Of a DNA stretch of 64,000 bases, positions 23,869 to 37,620 are shown piece after piece. Source of the stretch: Heliocidaris erythrogramma (taxonomy: Eukaryota > Echinodermata > Echinoidea > Camarodonta > Echinometridae); contig CM046868.1 in assembly GCA_025617745.1 (NCBI GenBank), positions 19,348,615-19,412,614 of the forward strand, read 5' to 3'. A program made the position numbers and the translations under genes. The stretch's first letter is position 1. Each line of letters opens with the position of its first letter. The notes beneath the pieces were generated by a model, which was given only the letters and a program-made list of their open reading frames with translations, had not been told where the DNA came from and ran no database searches.

Positions 23869-24458
23869 GCGTGTGGATGTAACTGGACATCGTGTCCGTG
23901 TTACATCCGCAAAGTCTCAGTTTGAGACATAACGGCACATCCATAATGCTCTTGATGATAAGTATTTGCCTGGTTACTTTAGGCTCTCTATTTAATTCAA
24001 TGCAACAACAACTGCAATGAGAGTATACTGATTTCAAGAGTTATTGATGAAAGTTGCAGATATTCTTTGGTGTCCCGTTCATCCACAACTTGTGACATTT
24101 GACATGATAAACTCAGGGAAGATAGTTATTCTAATTTTGTTAAAAGTTTTGCTTCATTAAGTCAGCACCATAACACATTGTACCCATTAGGATTTAGCTA
24201 TGTAAGGTATCATGCATGTAGATATGCTGGTAACCTAAAAAAAAAGGTGGTTGTGGATGTAACATGGGACACCAGTATGTTTTGTCAATATTTTGAAAAT
24301 GCCTCTCAAAACAATTTGTCTTGTGTTCTTCAAAAGCTTCCTGGAGGCACCAAGTACATTCATATAAAACAACTTAATGGTGTAAGTCATAGTGTTAAAA
24401 CTACAATGTTTTTACGATAAAATGTCACGTTTTGGTGCCCAACTTTGTGAACAGACCC
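23869..24458. mobile_element. left-truncated copy of the GGGTCTGTT TIR element
   Basis: Corresponds to 4304-4897 with one or few changes and ends in the same CAGACCC terminus followed by TATATATA and a C run. The left part, including the SINE seen in copy A, is replaced by another repeat. Confidence 0.8.
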
Positions 24459-24867
24459 ATATATATATACCCCCCCCCCCCCCCCCCCCCGGATCGACAC
24501 CATGGTATTAATTTTATGTTTGACTGAAAGTGGAATAAACGGGGGAATAAACTGAGTATCCATCGCTGGTATGATCGAATCGCTTTGGAACAAAACAAGG
24601 GGTCTCAACTCCGCTTCTGCATCCGGCTTTCCATGGGGGCATTTCCGGCGGGTCAAAAGTGCACACTGCTCCCACTTTTCATGTATTAGCCTATGAAGCC
24701 AACTTTTTTTCAGTGTACCAGCGAAAACCAGATTTTAGCCGGCGCGCAGCGCGTAAAGTTATTGAAATTATATATTTGAATATTCATGAGCTTTTATAAC
24801 TAATTAACATAAAATTAAACTATACTTAGGCGTATACTGTACTTTTGCAGCAAAAATGTGCAGATGA

Positions 24868-25157
24868 TGAAGAACTAGAAGACAAAGATAAAGAAGAAAA
24901 AAAGAAAGAGGAAGAAGATGAAATAGAAGACTAAGAAGAAAAAAGAAGAGGACGAGGAAAAGGAAGAAGAGGAAGAAGAAAAGGAAGATGAAGAAAAGAA
25001 GACGAAAAAGAAGATGAAGATGAAAAGGAAGTGCAAGAAGAAGAAGAAAAAAAAAGATGAAGAAAAAAATGAAGAGGAAGAGGAGGAAGAAGAACAAGAG
25101 GAAGAAGAACAAGAGGAAGAAGAAGAAGAAGAAGAAGAAGAGGAGGAGGAAGAAGAA
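24868..25157 (+). repeat. polypurine (GAA/GAGGAA) tract
   Basis: About 290 bases of almost pure A/G in imperfect GAA, GAGGAA and GAAGAT units, with occasional T. The Lys/Glu-rich and Phe/Leu-rich frames on the two strands are artefacts of this composition. Confidence 0.85.
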
Positions 25158-26149
25158 GCCCTCCTTCGATATTGAATTTCCCTTCATTGAACGCTTTTCT
25201 TGTGCCTTGCAGATCTGGCATATCATATGTCAAGTAAAAGTACAAAGGGAAAATTTGCTCCCCATGACCTCATATATGTACCACCGTGCACTGGCTTCTG
25301 GTGCGTGTACCCCCCCCCCCCCCCCCCCCACACAATAGAGCTAATACCCCAAACAAAACAAAAACACAACAAACAAAAACAACAAAAAAGGCACAAAACA
25401 AAACCCAACAAACAGCAACAAACATCTTCTTGTAAAATGAGTCCATCAACAGAAAACCCACACAATTCAGTCTATCATCCAGTTATTCAAGGTTGCATAA
25501 GGCTGTATTTACACCAGTCTACCTTCACACTTCAGAACACATGCCATATTGTGCCTGCATCATCATCAGCATCACCACCACATCTTTCACAAAATTATGG
25601 GGAAAAAAACCAAATAGAAGTTTCTCAGTGTGAAATGATGTTTATTAAACTAACTCACTTATCAACATAAAAGTTAATGGTCTCTTGAAATGCAATATAC
25701 AGATTATAACATGTTGTTAATGGACAACAAATCACGGGGCAGGTGAGGGGGCGGCATACCAACTGCTATTTTATTTCAGTTTGTAAGCAAACAAGTTTAA
25801 ATCTAGTGACATCCGATATATAGGTGGATTATAATGTATATCCATGTACATCCCTTCAATCTATCATCAGAATATACAAGACATAAAAGTCCAAAGAGAC
25901 CACCTTACTGTCCAAAATGATGAGGCGATGTTTGTCCAAATATTGGTAGTTTTGAAAATTTCGGGGTGGGCTGAAACTCCCAAGCGCCTGATTCGTTTGC
26001 CTAGAAACATGCCTGAGGTGGATCAATTCACATCTGGTGCATGTTCTCTCTAGCACCACCAGGAGATGTTAGAAATTGAAACAACTAGGAGGATGTACAT
26101 GAGATGATGTTAGAAATTAACATATTTCCTCCCCCCCCCCCCCCCCCTC

Positions 26150-26750
26150 CGCCTGGTTCTGGAGAAGGAGATGTTTGACATTTACATAGCTTTTACAATT
26201 GGGGGCCCTCGCCCTGGGCCCCCTGGGGGCCACATGTACCATTTTAGCAACTTTGGGTCCCCTACCCCTAAGGATGATTCCTACCAAGTTTGGTTAAATT
26301 CCGATCATGTGTTTTGGAGAAGATCAGAATGTACATTTTACCTGGCAGCGCCCCCCCCCTCCAGTATGTTACCCCCACAGGGCCCCTATAGGGCCACTCA
26401 GAGAAATTTCATGAACAACATTCATTCTTCATCTATAGAGGTATCTCCATACACAATACCAAGTCTGAGCTATGCCTGGTTCTGGAGAAGAAGATGTTTG
26501 AAATTTACATAGCTTTTACAATTGGGGGCCCTCCCCCTGCCCCCCCCCCCCCCTGGGGGCCACATGTACCATTTTAGCAACTTTGGGTCCCCTACCCCTA
26601 AGGATGATTCCTACCAAGTTTGGTTGAATTCCAATGATGGGTTTTGGAGAAGAAGATGAAAATGTAAAAAGTTAACGGACGACGGACGACGGACAACGGA
26701 CAAATTTCCATCGCAATAGCTCACTCGAGCCTTAGGCTCAGGTGAGCTAA
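26150..26750. repeat. two tandem modules of a dispersed repeat with a terminal hairpin
   Basis: A module starting GCCTGGTTCTGGAGAAG, with GCTTTTACAATTGGGGGCCC, GCCACATGTACCATTTTAGC and CTAAGGATGATTCCTACCAA, occurs at about 26152-26330 and again at about 26475-26660. It is followed by GACGGACGACGGAC and a hairpin-like AGCTCACTCGAGCC/GGCTCAGGTGAGCT. This GACGGAC plus AGCTCACCTGAG tail is familiar from repeats of marine invertebrates. Confidence 0.6.
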
Positions 26751-27402
26751 AAAGGAAGAAATTACAGATTATAGAACCATTTGCTTTTCAAGAAAAATTA
26801 TCATAGCTATCGCAGGATAGCTTCAAGAATTTGATGAAAGGGATTATCACTTAAGGTTGAAGATCAAATAAATATGATTACATCTTAATGCACTACATAT
26901 GCATACAATTATAAACACACGTTGCATTAAAGATGATGAACTAAAATCATATTTCATAATGTAGTCATGCCACATTTTTCTAACTCTATTTCTAAATTAC
27001 ATTGGAATTAAAAGGAAAATTATTTGATTTTGAAAATTTATTGGTTATAGTTTGAATTTAAATTACTGCATTATTCTGAGGTGACATGAAAACTGACTGT
27101 ACTTAAAAGGTTTTTATCAAATATTTTTTTGAAGTGTGAAAAGAATTTAGAATTAGGCTCAAGATTAATCACTTTCTCATAATCATGTTTCAAATGGGCC
27201 AATCGTACCAATTGCAATATATTTTTAATTACGTGTACATGGACATGTACACCTACAAAAGGTAAATCCGACGTAAAATTTAGTCTTTGCTTTTATTTCA
27301 AAAATACGAATTAGGGGGTGTATCTATAAATGATCTTGAAGTGAAATGTCAAGTGATTGCAATAAGGGCCATTCAACCCTGAACCATCCCCCCCCCCCAA
27401 AA

Positions 27403-27434
<32 letters not shown>

Positions 27435-27874
27435 TGAAAAAAAAAATGAAAAAAAAAATGGGAAAAAAATGGGGAAAAAAATGGAAAAGATCAATAAATA
27501 AATACATGAAAGTTACAAATCTGTTTGTTTCCCCTTTGAATAATATGTTAGCTCTTTCTTTTGACCCAAACTTTCACATTCAATTTCCAGCTCAGAAATA
27601 GCATTCCTGACATTTAGAATAAATGTAATTGCCATTATGTAAATTAGCAATAAATCTCGAGAGAAATTAATTAATTAAACTTTATGTTTAAATGATAATA
27701 AATATAAAAATACTTTGATCCTTAATGACTCCGTTACTTGACACGTAACACGCAATGTAACTGATGAGCTTCCTTGGACAACCTGCATTATAAAAACAAA
27801 AAGAAAGGACAAACAGAAATTAAACTTCTGTGGACTGGATTTTAAAGAAGGAAACAAAAATGGGTACATCTATC

Positions 27875-28200
27875 CAGGGGCGGATCCAGGATTTTGGATG
27901 ACAAATGCTGGATTGTCAACTTTGGGAAACTGCTAGGAGGGAGATCCGTACATTGTTTGGTCTTGCCAGCCCTCTAAATATCGCTCAGTGGGGGGGGGGG
28001 GAGGGAGGTTATGGGGTCCTGTTTTCCTCCATAAATATCTGACACGAAAACTAAACAAAAACAAAAACAAAAAAGGTTTTCCGTTCTAAAAGGGGGGCAT
28101 AATGTATACTGCTGTTTGAAAGGGGGGGACGGTTCGGGATTGTCCCCCCCAAAAAAAACAAAAAAAAAAAACAAAAACAAAAAAAAAAAAAAAAAAAAAC
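27875..28200 (+). mobile_element. hAT-like terminus fragment (CAGGGGCGGATCCAGG)
   Basis: A left-type terminus is followed by a G run (about 27990-28001) and by sequence related, inverted, to the fragment at 23616-23868, then by long A runs. No matching right end was found before 29951, so it is partial or solo. Confidence 0.45.
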
Positions 28201-30359
28201 CACCACTGCATTTGTTCTTCCTTCTTAATTATAGAAATGTAAATCTACGTTTAAATCAGACGTACATATTTTCATCTTCCATTCCAAACTCGATCCTAGA
28301 CCAAGGCATTTAGTAAACTTTAAAACGGCAAAATAATTTACTGGACTTTAGAATTTTGATTTTGACTGCACAGACTATGTCGGTAGAAATCTAAGTCTAT
28401 TAATAATAAGATCTAATCTTACAGAGCTACTACTAAGACTAAGCAATGGAATATTGAAATTTACACCAATTATGTGGGCTTAGAGGTCTACATTTTCAAA
28501 AAACAATTTACCTTTCCAGTTCAATTTGGGTTTCCTGCAGTGAGTGGATGACAATATTCTACAGCCCAGCCCCAGGTAGGGTCTATCAGTTTTTAGTATC
28601 ACGATATTGAATGATCTGGTCCTGGTCCCCCTGCATTTCTCTACTTCGGTCCAAGGCAATAGCTCTGCAATCAAAAGAGAACAAGAGGTAAGAATCATAG
28701 TAGTAATTAAAAGCATGCCACAGATCTACTGTTTAAATTAATAATATTACTCGCACATGAAGGCCCTATGTACTCTCTCGTCTCAGTGACAGTGGTGACT
28801 CGTCATGGTTGTCACTACAGAGTACAGTTCACAAAATAAATTGGGACAGCTCTCAGACAGTAGCAGCATAAGGTTACACTGTATATAATAAAGAACATTT
28901 TAATCTGGTCCAGCATGATTCAAGACATTATCATTCAAATTCTAAGTTGATCTTTCTAGACCCTCCTTAAACAAAGTTCAAGGCGAGGCCGAAGGCCTAA
29001 CTCTAAGTCTAAGGTAGGCCTAGAATAGATCCAGGCCTTTCGTAGCCGTAGGCAAAGCGCAGTTAGCCGGCCAGGATCGGCGCACCCAAAACTAACAGAC
29101 CGCTGGGCAAGATCTTACCCGGCGCGGCCCAGCTCCCCAGAGTGAGGATCTTGCGCATTCAGTGTCATGATCAATCTTGAACAGGTCCACATCTACCGCA
29201 GATTGTCGGTATTGAAGCCATGCACTTTACTTTTTAGGCTTGAGCACTATCATAATATACAGATCTTCGGAAAATATCTGATCTTCTCGAAAAATATTAC
29301 AAGTAGACTATTCAAAATGACCGTTTTAGAGTTCAATCAAAGATAATAATTTTGTTTTGTCATGCATGAGAAGGGGGACTGGGTGGGATGTGGGATAATA
29401 CGTTTTGTACAGTGAACTCACTAGCAGCCACGACGAACACATCCCAATTATTAAGAGGAATGTTAAACAAAATACATATTTACTTACATTTCATGGCATC
29501 ATACGGCATTATTTTGATGAGAATGTCCCCCGGAGGATTTTCTGCTTTCGTGAGACTTACAAGACAAACTCCTTCTAAAACAGAAAATTCTCAAAAACAA
29601 AGTTTTTTTGAGATTTGTGTTGAAATGACAAAAAAGTAGCACTACCCGCACGGCCGCCATTTTCCCCATTTCTTGTCAAAATCGTAGGGAATTGTGGGAA
29701 TGAAAAAAATGAATTATGTATGATCTTATACATAAAACATTATGTTAATATGAGCCACTAACCAATCATCGAACAGTATTTGACGAGCTTTTGACGTCAT
29801 TCCTCATGAATAAACATTTATTGAAATTGACCCTCCTAGCTCACTGTTCAAATTGGCCAAAGCTCCCACAATGCATCCAATGCAAAGCCTATGGAATGTC
29901 AAAGGTCAGATTTTAGCTGGCCCTCTAGCCCTCCTTCGGAGGGCATACTGTGTATGATCGAATCTCTTTGGAACAAAAGCAGTCTACCGCCATCTCCAGG
30001 CATTATAGTGATATGATAATTGGGTAATATAATATATATGGAAAACACAGAAATGAGCTGAACTAAAGTAAAGGAGGAAGGACCGATATAAATAGTCATA
30101 TTTCATCTTGTGGAATCCAAATACTATTGTCCTTCATTCAGAAGTATACTAAGGAAGCTATAGCAATAGATGGAATCAACACAATCGTCATAAAGACATC
30201 AGGAATTCTTGCCCTAGTATCATCTAGAAAGGTAAGTTGGCGAAGCAATGTTTAACTTAATGTCAACTTAATCTTTATGTTTGTATTGTCACGGCACAGG
30301 TTGTGTCAGTGACTGTACGTACCGGTACCGTGCCGTACCGGTACCGTCATGACCGTGCG

Positions 30360-31926
30360 TAGCCAGGATTAGCTTCGTGAGTGTAAAAAAAAAATAAATA
30401 AATAAAATGGCTAAAGGGCCTACGCCTTTTACATCACGAAGCCAGGCGTTTATCCCCAGCAATCTAATTGCGCACGGGCATGACTGGTTAGCAGGACATG
30501 AAAATGCCCTGAAATAACACTTTTCTGATAACTCCCGCGACCGACAGGCCATTCCCCACAGCGTTTCCTCCTAGGGATGGCGGCTGCGTGCGACGGCGCG
30601 CAATACAACCATAATTGAATGAAACTATACGTCGCCGACAGCACGCGCCGTCGCACGCAGCCGCCATTTTATATCTGCATAACAAGAGGAGGCATGGATA
30701 CACAAACACTGGTGAGTTCTCGGAAATTTCTTATGATCTTTTTTTGGATTTTTTGGTAAAAATATGTACGATCAAAAAGACATTCTAATTCAGAACTTTT
30801 CCCTAGGAGGAAACGCTGTGGGGAATGGCCTGTCGGTCGCGGGAGTTATCAGAAAAGTGTTATTTCAGGGCATTTTCATGTCCTGCTAACCCGTGCGCAA
30901 TTAGATTGCTGGGGATAAACGCCTGGCTTCGTGATGTAAAAGGCGTAGTCCTATAGGGTGCGCGCCCCGGTATTCGGTCACTTAAAAAGAAATCGCCGCT
31001 GATATGAATACCTATCTCTTTAAATTGACAATCTACCATCAAAAGAACCGCAAAATTGTCCTTTAAATAATTATCAAAATAATTTAAAACATGGAAACTT
31101 ACCCCAAAAAATATCGCCGACAGAAGAAGGAGAAGTTTTCCGCCCAGTATTCGGTCGGCGCCGCCCACAATTCGGTCACGCGATAGTGCGCTGCATCTCG
31201 GGAGAGTTATATAACCATTTTTGTCACATTTCTGCGTTTTTAGGCATTTTCTGTGGCTTCTATATATTCATACTTAAATGTATGAGAATTTTTATCCATT
31301 AAAATCCACAAATCGAAGCTCTAGGGTCAGAAATAATGCACAAAATGTATTTCTAAAAAGAGCAAAGCGCGTCGGCGAAGCGCAAAGCGACAAGTTGCAC
31401 ACAAAGCGCGTTGGCGCAAGGCACTCAATGTTGCCTGACCGAATACTGGAAGAGCGCCATTTCACTGGCAGGGGTGAGGTATATATGCTCTTGCTCATCG
31501 CTGAGATCGCCATTTGCAAATTCGCTGCGATAGAGGGAAGACTCGGAAGCTCCTCTTCACACACATACTAAATTCATTGCACCTGCACACATAGTTATTT
31601 CACCATAGGCGTCTACATATGGCTATGCGTGTTAACTCACGCGCTAACGGAACCCGGAAGTGCGGAAACTTTGGTAACACTGACCAGTTTCGAGGGTATT
31701 TGGAGATCTTTTCCAGGGCGTCCGACCTGAATTGCTTTCAACATTAGAGGTACCTTGTTCATGTGTCTGTTATGTACAGGTTTCGAGCCTCAAAAATTAT
31801 TCATGAGTTCTTCACAGCTGTTCAAAGAGCTGCGTGACCGAATTCTGGAACATGACCGAATACCGGGCCGCGCATCCTAGCCATTTTCTTTTCTTTTTTT
31901 TACACTCACGAAGCTAATCCTGGCTA
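30360..31926. mobile_element. hAT-like element, copy B counterpart of 5414-6980
   Basis: Same length, same ACCGTGCG target duplication and same nested fold-back element as in copy A, with a few substitutions. Confidence 0.8.
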
Positions 31927-31951
31927 ACCGTGCGTACTACTACTAAGATAG

Positions 31952-33065
31952 ACAGAGAGACTGAAGGCAAGCTTTTGGTCTAGCACGACGGAAGAAGCAG
32001 TGATAGTATGATCACTTCACCTAATACCGACCAGTCATAATACCGACCTCTTAACGATGTTTCCAACGACTACGGAAAGATTCTTCATGAAACGTAATGA
32101 AAATTCATCAGACTCTACCCAAATACTGGGGAACAAGATCCAGGTACTGGATCTTGTAGAAATGACGTCACAATAGACTCATAGAGTCATCTCATTTTAC
32201 GCATAGTCATAGAGGGAGAAGCGCGTCTTATTACCGACCCCTGCACATAAGTCAATGGCAATTTTAACTAAGCGTTGCGAACCGCGACTACAAAAGTGCG
32301 ACTACATGCTTTTCGCTGAAATTACATATATTTTTCATCTAAAAATTAAACAAAATAAAACTTAAAGTTGATTGAGTGCATTCATGAAGTTAAATTTAAA
32401 CCAACTTACAACTTGCCATGCTTGCCAAAAACGAGGATTTATTGCGTCATCTGCCCACAGTCCGTAATGGAATGTAATCGCGCTGCACTTTTTGAAAGGT
32501 CACACCCGTGCGTAACAATACACAGCGCTGTCACGAAGCGATACCTCGATGGACAGGTTTTGGCAGTCAAAAGTAGCAATTTATACCCTGTGGACATTGC
32601 CTGATGCCGCTGGGGATTGAACTTCAACAAATCCATCCAAGCAATCGATTTCATGTGAGTATAACGTAAAATTGGAAGTTTAACATACATTTTGAATCAA
32701 TTTTGTACATTGTTTTTAGTGACATTGAGGGGTGTCCCAATGAAAGTCTATGTGTCCTTGTCAGACGCCGTGCGGTCGGGCTATGGCAATTTATGAAAAG
32801 AGATTATTTTAATGAAAATATGAAAATATGAAAATTAACAAATTGATAATACGTTTTTATTCCTCATCTTGCTCTATTTTGGCTGTTCTCAACGTTGCTA
32901 GCCACATTCTACGCGTAGTCCCATGCGTTGATTTGCAAGACGCGCGCTAGATGCCATACGCTTAATGGTCAGTATTATGACTGGTCGTACTATTAGGTGA
33001 AGTGATCATACTAGCACTGCTTGTTCCGTCGTGCTAGACCAAAAGCTTGCCTTCAGTCTCTCTGT
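31952..33065. mobile_element. fold-back element, copy B counterpart of 7006-8119
   Basis: Same inverted ends of about 100 bases; a few substitutions distinguish it from copy A. Confidence 0.65.
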
Positions 33066-33875
33066 ATTGTCGGTTGTTCCGCTGAGACTACGTCTGGCTC
33101 CACTAGACCTCCGTCTATGGGGAAGGTTGAGAAATGTCAGAAATATTCAAGATTTCCCCATCACAGACGGTTATTTCTGTCTACTGTCATGCTTGCCTGT
33201 GGCTGTGGAGTGCTGAGTGTGTGTGAGACAGTGTGTGAATGGGTGAGCTGCAAGTGAAATGCAACCGTGTCATGTGATTGATGTTGTTTATGTTAATTAT
33301 ATCCGCTTGACGTTTGCCAAAAAAATGTTGCTGAAGGCCTGTTGCTGAAGGCCTTATGCTTTGACATGCCATTTACATTTTTAATTGTAATCGTTTAGCA
33401 TGTTTAGTATGATTTATGAAATTGTTTGTGTTTTAAGGCGCTTCTCATTCAGTCAGAATATTTGCGCCTTAATAGTCTACTGTAAATTTATTTTGTTTAC
33501 GGTAGACTAGTGTGTGTGTGTGTGTGTGTGAGTGTAATCGGGTTTTTACAGACGCGTATCAATCAGATATGATTATTTACGTCTGGGGACCGACCTTTAA
33601 CGTCACCATCCGAAAGACGTGACTCAGTCTCGAACCTGGGTCCGCTGAATCAGTTTATGACTTCCACTATTAGCTGGATTACAGGCGCACGCCGTACCAC
33701 GAATAGTGGTCATATTGACCACTACGAAATATGCTTGCAAAAATAGTTGGTATTTTCTGTCGCATGTACTAAAGGTATGATAAATATTTTAAATACTTGC
33801 TTTCAAATTCAGCCCTTAAAAATCTCACTCCTACCTCATACGGCCATTAGGAAGAACTTTTGATATTTCCAGTAG

Positions 33876-34235
33876 AATCCAAAGTCAAAATCATGTCCAA
33901 AACCGGAGAAGTCCCCACCGATTTGTTTTCGCGATCGCGTGTTGTTTACATACTGCCGATGTCTTAGACTAAAATCGGCCAATAAAATTTTTGTCCACGA
34001 AGAAACTCGGGATCGCAAGCGCACATCGATCTCTACGATCGCGCACACAGAAAATCGGGACTTTTGCGTGTACGCCATAGGGACCGAATTTTTAACGACA
34101 AAACTCTTTTGGGGAGATGTCAGTGCCCGCGGCGACCAGGAAATGTACACAATGACTGCGATAGCTCGTTTCGCGAGAATTGACAGTAAATTATGGATTT
34201 CATTTTTGGAATTATCTTTTCCAACATCGGTAAGT
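33876..34235 (+). promoter_or_regulatory. TMEM127: candidate TMEM127 promoter and non-coding first exon (copy B)
   Basis: Counterpart of 8930-9289, essentially identical, with the same ACATCG/GTAAGT donor (GT at 34230). It is a candidate on the same grounds: local CpG density and position upstream of an acceptor-led coding exon. Confidence 0.4.
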
Positions 34236-34797
34236 TGAATTTATTGTATTTCTTGGATATCTTGGGGTCGGTTTTTGTAAATTAAATGCCGATTTTGAGT
34301 GAATGTTGAGTTGAGGTGTATGACTGCCTAGATTCTACACACAAAGTATAGGAATGTAGCTACATGTATGAGTGGCGCACGCCACAACGCCCAGTTAGAC
34401 CGTTTCATAAATCAGTCTAAGTTAAATGGTAAACGTTAATAAAAAAACCCCACAATTTTAAAAAGCAAATCAAACATTGAAACAGAATAGATCTAACTTG
34501 AATGTTACAATGTAAAATTCTAAGAAGGAAATGGAAGTCGAGAATTCTAGATCTAAATTCTAAATTCTAAGTCTAGATCTGCATATACTTTATCTACAAA
34601 AATATCCCATAAAAAATTAAGAATTACCATGGCAATATTCATTTCCATATTTGTTGCAGACCTCGGAGGCAGTTCCCCAACTTATCAAAATCCCAGCGGC
34701 CCGAGTCTGCATCCCACCCCAGCACTAGGCGTGCACTCCAGCTGAATCGTCTCAAATTCTACTCTTTTTAATACTGTATACGGGATAATTTGGCATT

Positions 34798-35097
34798 TTA
34801 AAGGGATACTCAATCGCAGATTGTGGACGTTTTTATGCCGCGAGAGGGCACCGTGTTCGTTACCTGATCATGCCGTTGCCCCGTGGGGTTCAATCTTCGG
34901 ACATACTAGTCGCTGTGCAACATGCACGCTCCGCCTGAGCTCGAGCTCTCGTGCGAGATTCGGTCGGCTTTGTGCAGTCCGAAATATAATCCCAGTAGTC
35001 CAACGGACGCGTTCTACACACAATCTTTGTGTACGAGTGAATGGGTCTTACGCAATCCTGACTTTCCCCACAGCCGCCTGGTTGCGTATCCCTTTAA
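34798..35097. mobile_element. 300-bp TTAA MITE, copy B counterpart of 9852-10151
   Basis: Same TTAAAGGGATAC/GTATCCCTTTAA ends and the same length. Confidence 0.7.
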
Positions 35098-35330
35098 CCC
35101 TTACATTTCACTTTGTATGGAAATAGCTGGTATAATCCGATGTTGCTCTTGCCTTGTCCTCAGATGTGTTCGAAATAAAGACGGATAAGCAAAGATATAT
35201 AAACAGAGATTCTGACTTCCCCATAGACAATACACTACACACAGCAGGCTGCTGAGCTTGCCAGAGTCTCGTCGTGCATGGATTTGCATACTCATTTGAA
35301 ATAGGAAACTGGCCTATCCAATGAAGCTAA

Positions 35331-36175
35331 TGGAAAGCTCCAACTAGTCGGACTGCTGTTATCAATTGTATACGGAATATAACTTCTGTACTAAACCTAA
35401 TTTAGCAACTGAACTGTACATGTACATGTATGTACATTGACAAGATTCATGACTGGAACAGTTCATGCCAAGAGTAAAGGGCATGCTGAAAGATTGGAGA
35501 AATGTTTATTAAAATTAACGTGCATTTGAATGGTTATCGGTGAACTTGAGCCCACAACGGTTTGATGAAATGATGCCCAAATTCAGAGACTTTTCAACTA
35601 TAGTCTGCTACAACTTTGGGTTTTCCAAGATGAAAATGACGTATTCAAATACTGTAATTACATGTACATGTACATGTACTTTCCCTTTCCTCGTGTATGA
35701 TCTAGCCTGGACTAAGCCAGGCTTATGCACACAGAGCCTATTGTAGGAATTCAGACAGGTACAGCTATACAGGGGTACAAGGTTATTTCAACTAGCTTTA
35801 TAATATGTATAATAAGTGGGTTTACAAATTTATGGAGCACCAAGTGCTAAGTTCATACTTTGTACAAATTACTGAAATTTGTTGCATTCATATTTTGCAA
35901 TAAGGGATGTGCTTGAGAGGAGGACAGGTGTTTTTGTTTTTTCTATGATTTATTGTTGAGGAACCCATCTGCAAAGATATCATCCTTCCTTTTGTGCTTG
36001 AATGATTTCTCCAATTTTTCAGCATGCCCTTATTGTTGGCATGAACTGTTCCAGTCAGGAATCTCGTCAAAGTACATGTAGTTCATTTGCCAAATTATGT
36101 TTAGTATCTTCTATAGAAGTTATCTTCAGTATACAATTGATAACCATAATCTGACTAGTGAGCTGGAGCTTTCCA
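35331..36175. mobile_element. fold-back element, copy B counterpart of 10385-11231
   Basis: Same inverted arms with single-base differences and small indels relative to copy A. Confidence 0.65.
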
Positions 36176-36400
36176 TAAAACCTGATTAGGATTAGGAAGT
36201 AAATTTTGTCATTTTGGCATTCTTTCCGTGCCAGACGTGGTAAAAGTGTGTGAATCATCGTTTCTTGGTACATTACTACGAATCTCTGACTGCAGTCATA
36301 CCTGGGAGTATCCTACATGTAGGAATCAATCGGGAAGGTCACAAAATGCCGCGAAAAATGCTGATCATAGCAGGACAGCGCAGTCACATCTAGCATCACA

Positions 36401-36722
36401 CCTGGGGGGTGTTTCACAAAGCTGTTCGTAAAGTTACGCAGGACTTTACGAACGACTTGAATATGAAGTGCCAGATAGGATGCCCAAAGTTTTTCCTGAT
36501 GTTTTAACAAAGTGTGACTGTATTTCCAATAACCTCAATTAAATTATAGCAAAAAATATACATTGCATTAAAAATGTTAATGTTAATTTAAATCTGCACA
36601 GTTCAACTTTAGTTGATGCAGTTAAGAATGATTGGAAAAACATCCCATTTGGCTTGTCTTATTTAAGTCATTTGTAAAGTCATGAGTAACTTTACGAACA
36701 GCTTTACGAGACACCCCCTAGG
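36401..36722. mobile_element. MITE, copy B counterpart of 11456-11777
   Basis: Same inverted ends; the right terminus has one substitution (CACCCCCTAGG). Confidence 0.65.
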
Positions 36723-37620
36723 AGTGGTAAAATCACAGACTGGGACAATCAGGATTATTTTCCAACAACCATATAGATATGCGGACAATATCGGGAAATA
36801 ATGCAAGGTTATAAATTTGGCGCAGACTTTGTTTTTTTTTCTCATACCAGGTATGCATGCTAGCCGTCATGGAGATCACACCAGCTGCAATTCATCTTGC
36901 TGTACATGTATATATTGCTTCAAATCCAAGCTGAGAGAAATACTCAGCTAGCCCTGTTACCTCTTCCGTGTCTTGACCACACGCGCTTATATACATCTGC
37001 ATTGGCTCCACGCTTTCCTGAAACATTATGCGTGGCATGCGCTTGAATTTGCGAAGCTGCCCGCACCGCGGAGGCTTTCAGGAGCATTTGCGGAGGAGGC
37101 GGAAACGTTAAAGAAAGGCGGGATGTGCTGATGATGTCCGCATGACAATGCAGACAAGTTGCCGAAGGTGGTAGGAATTTCCATCTCCGCGTCCAAATTT
37201 TGGTTGAGACCAAAATTTGGAAGCAGAAATTTTGCCCTCTCCCAAAAATGCGGAAACGCCGGGAAGTGTTTAGGAATGATAAAGACAGTGAACAGAATCT
37301 TTCTAGAATATGCGGATAGGTTGCTGAATGAATGCGAATTTACTAATTTACTAATTCAGCGTCTTACTAATTCTACATTCTGCGTCTTGTCTGCGCCCTA
37401 GTGGATGCCAGGTTTTAGTTTCATGAGATTAGGCAATGTCCAGAAGTTTCTCTCTACTATATGTTGTGTGCTTAACATTAAACCATTGCTATCATATACT
37501 CTGTAATCATGTAATGTCTCAAGCAGTGCCTGTAATACCGTAAAGTTAATCATCAAACATTTAGAGACACATTCTTTCATCATTATCATGACATATATGT
37601 TCCTTTTGGAATACCTACAG

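Larger units (their letters stand above)
24596..29951. other. 5.36-kb segment present only in copy B
   Basis: Bounded by a 27-base direct repeat (24569-24595 and 29952-29978, one mismatch) that is single in copy A at 5006-5032. No gene is recognised inside. It holds a GAA-rich polypurine tract, a two-module repeat (26150-26750), a hAT-type terminus (27875) and many C or A runs. The two ends share, in the same direction, short blocks GCTCCCAC, GCCTATG and CAGATTTTAGC, which may hint at diverged terminal direct repeats. Its identity is unknown. Confidence 0.6.

Noticed and set aside
24804..25338. Lys/Glu-rich and Phe/Leu-rich frames
   Set aside because: They are translations of a polypurine/polypyrimidine tract, with no start context, domain or splice structure.
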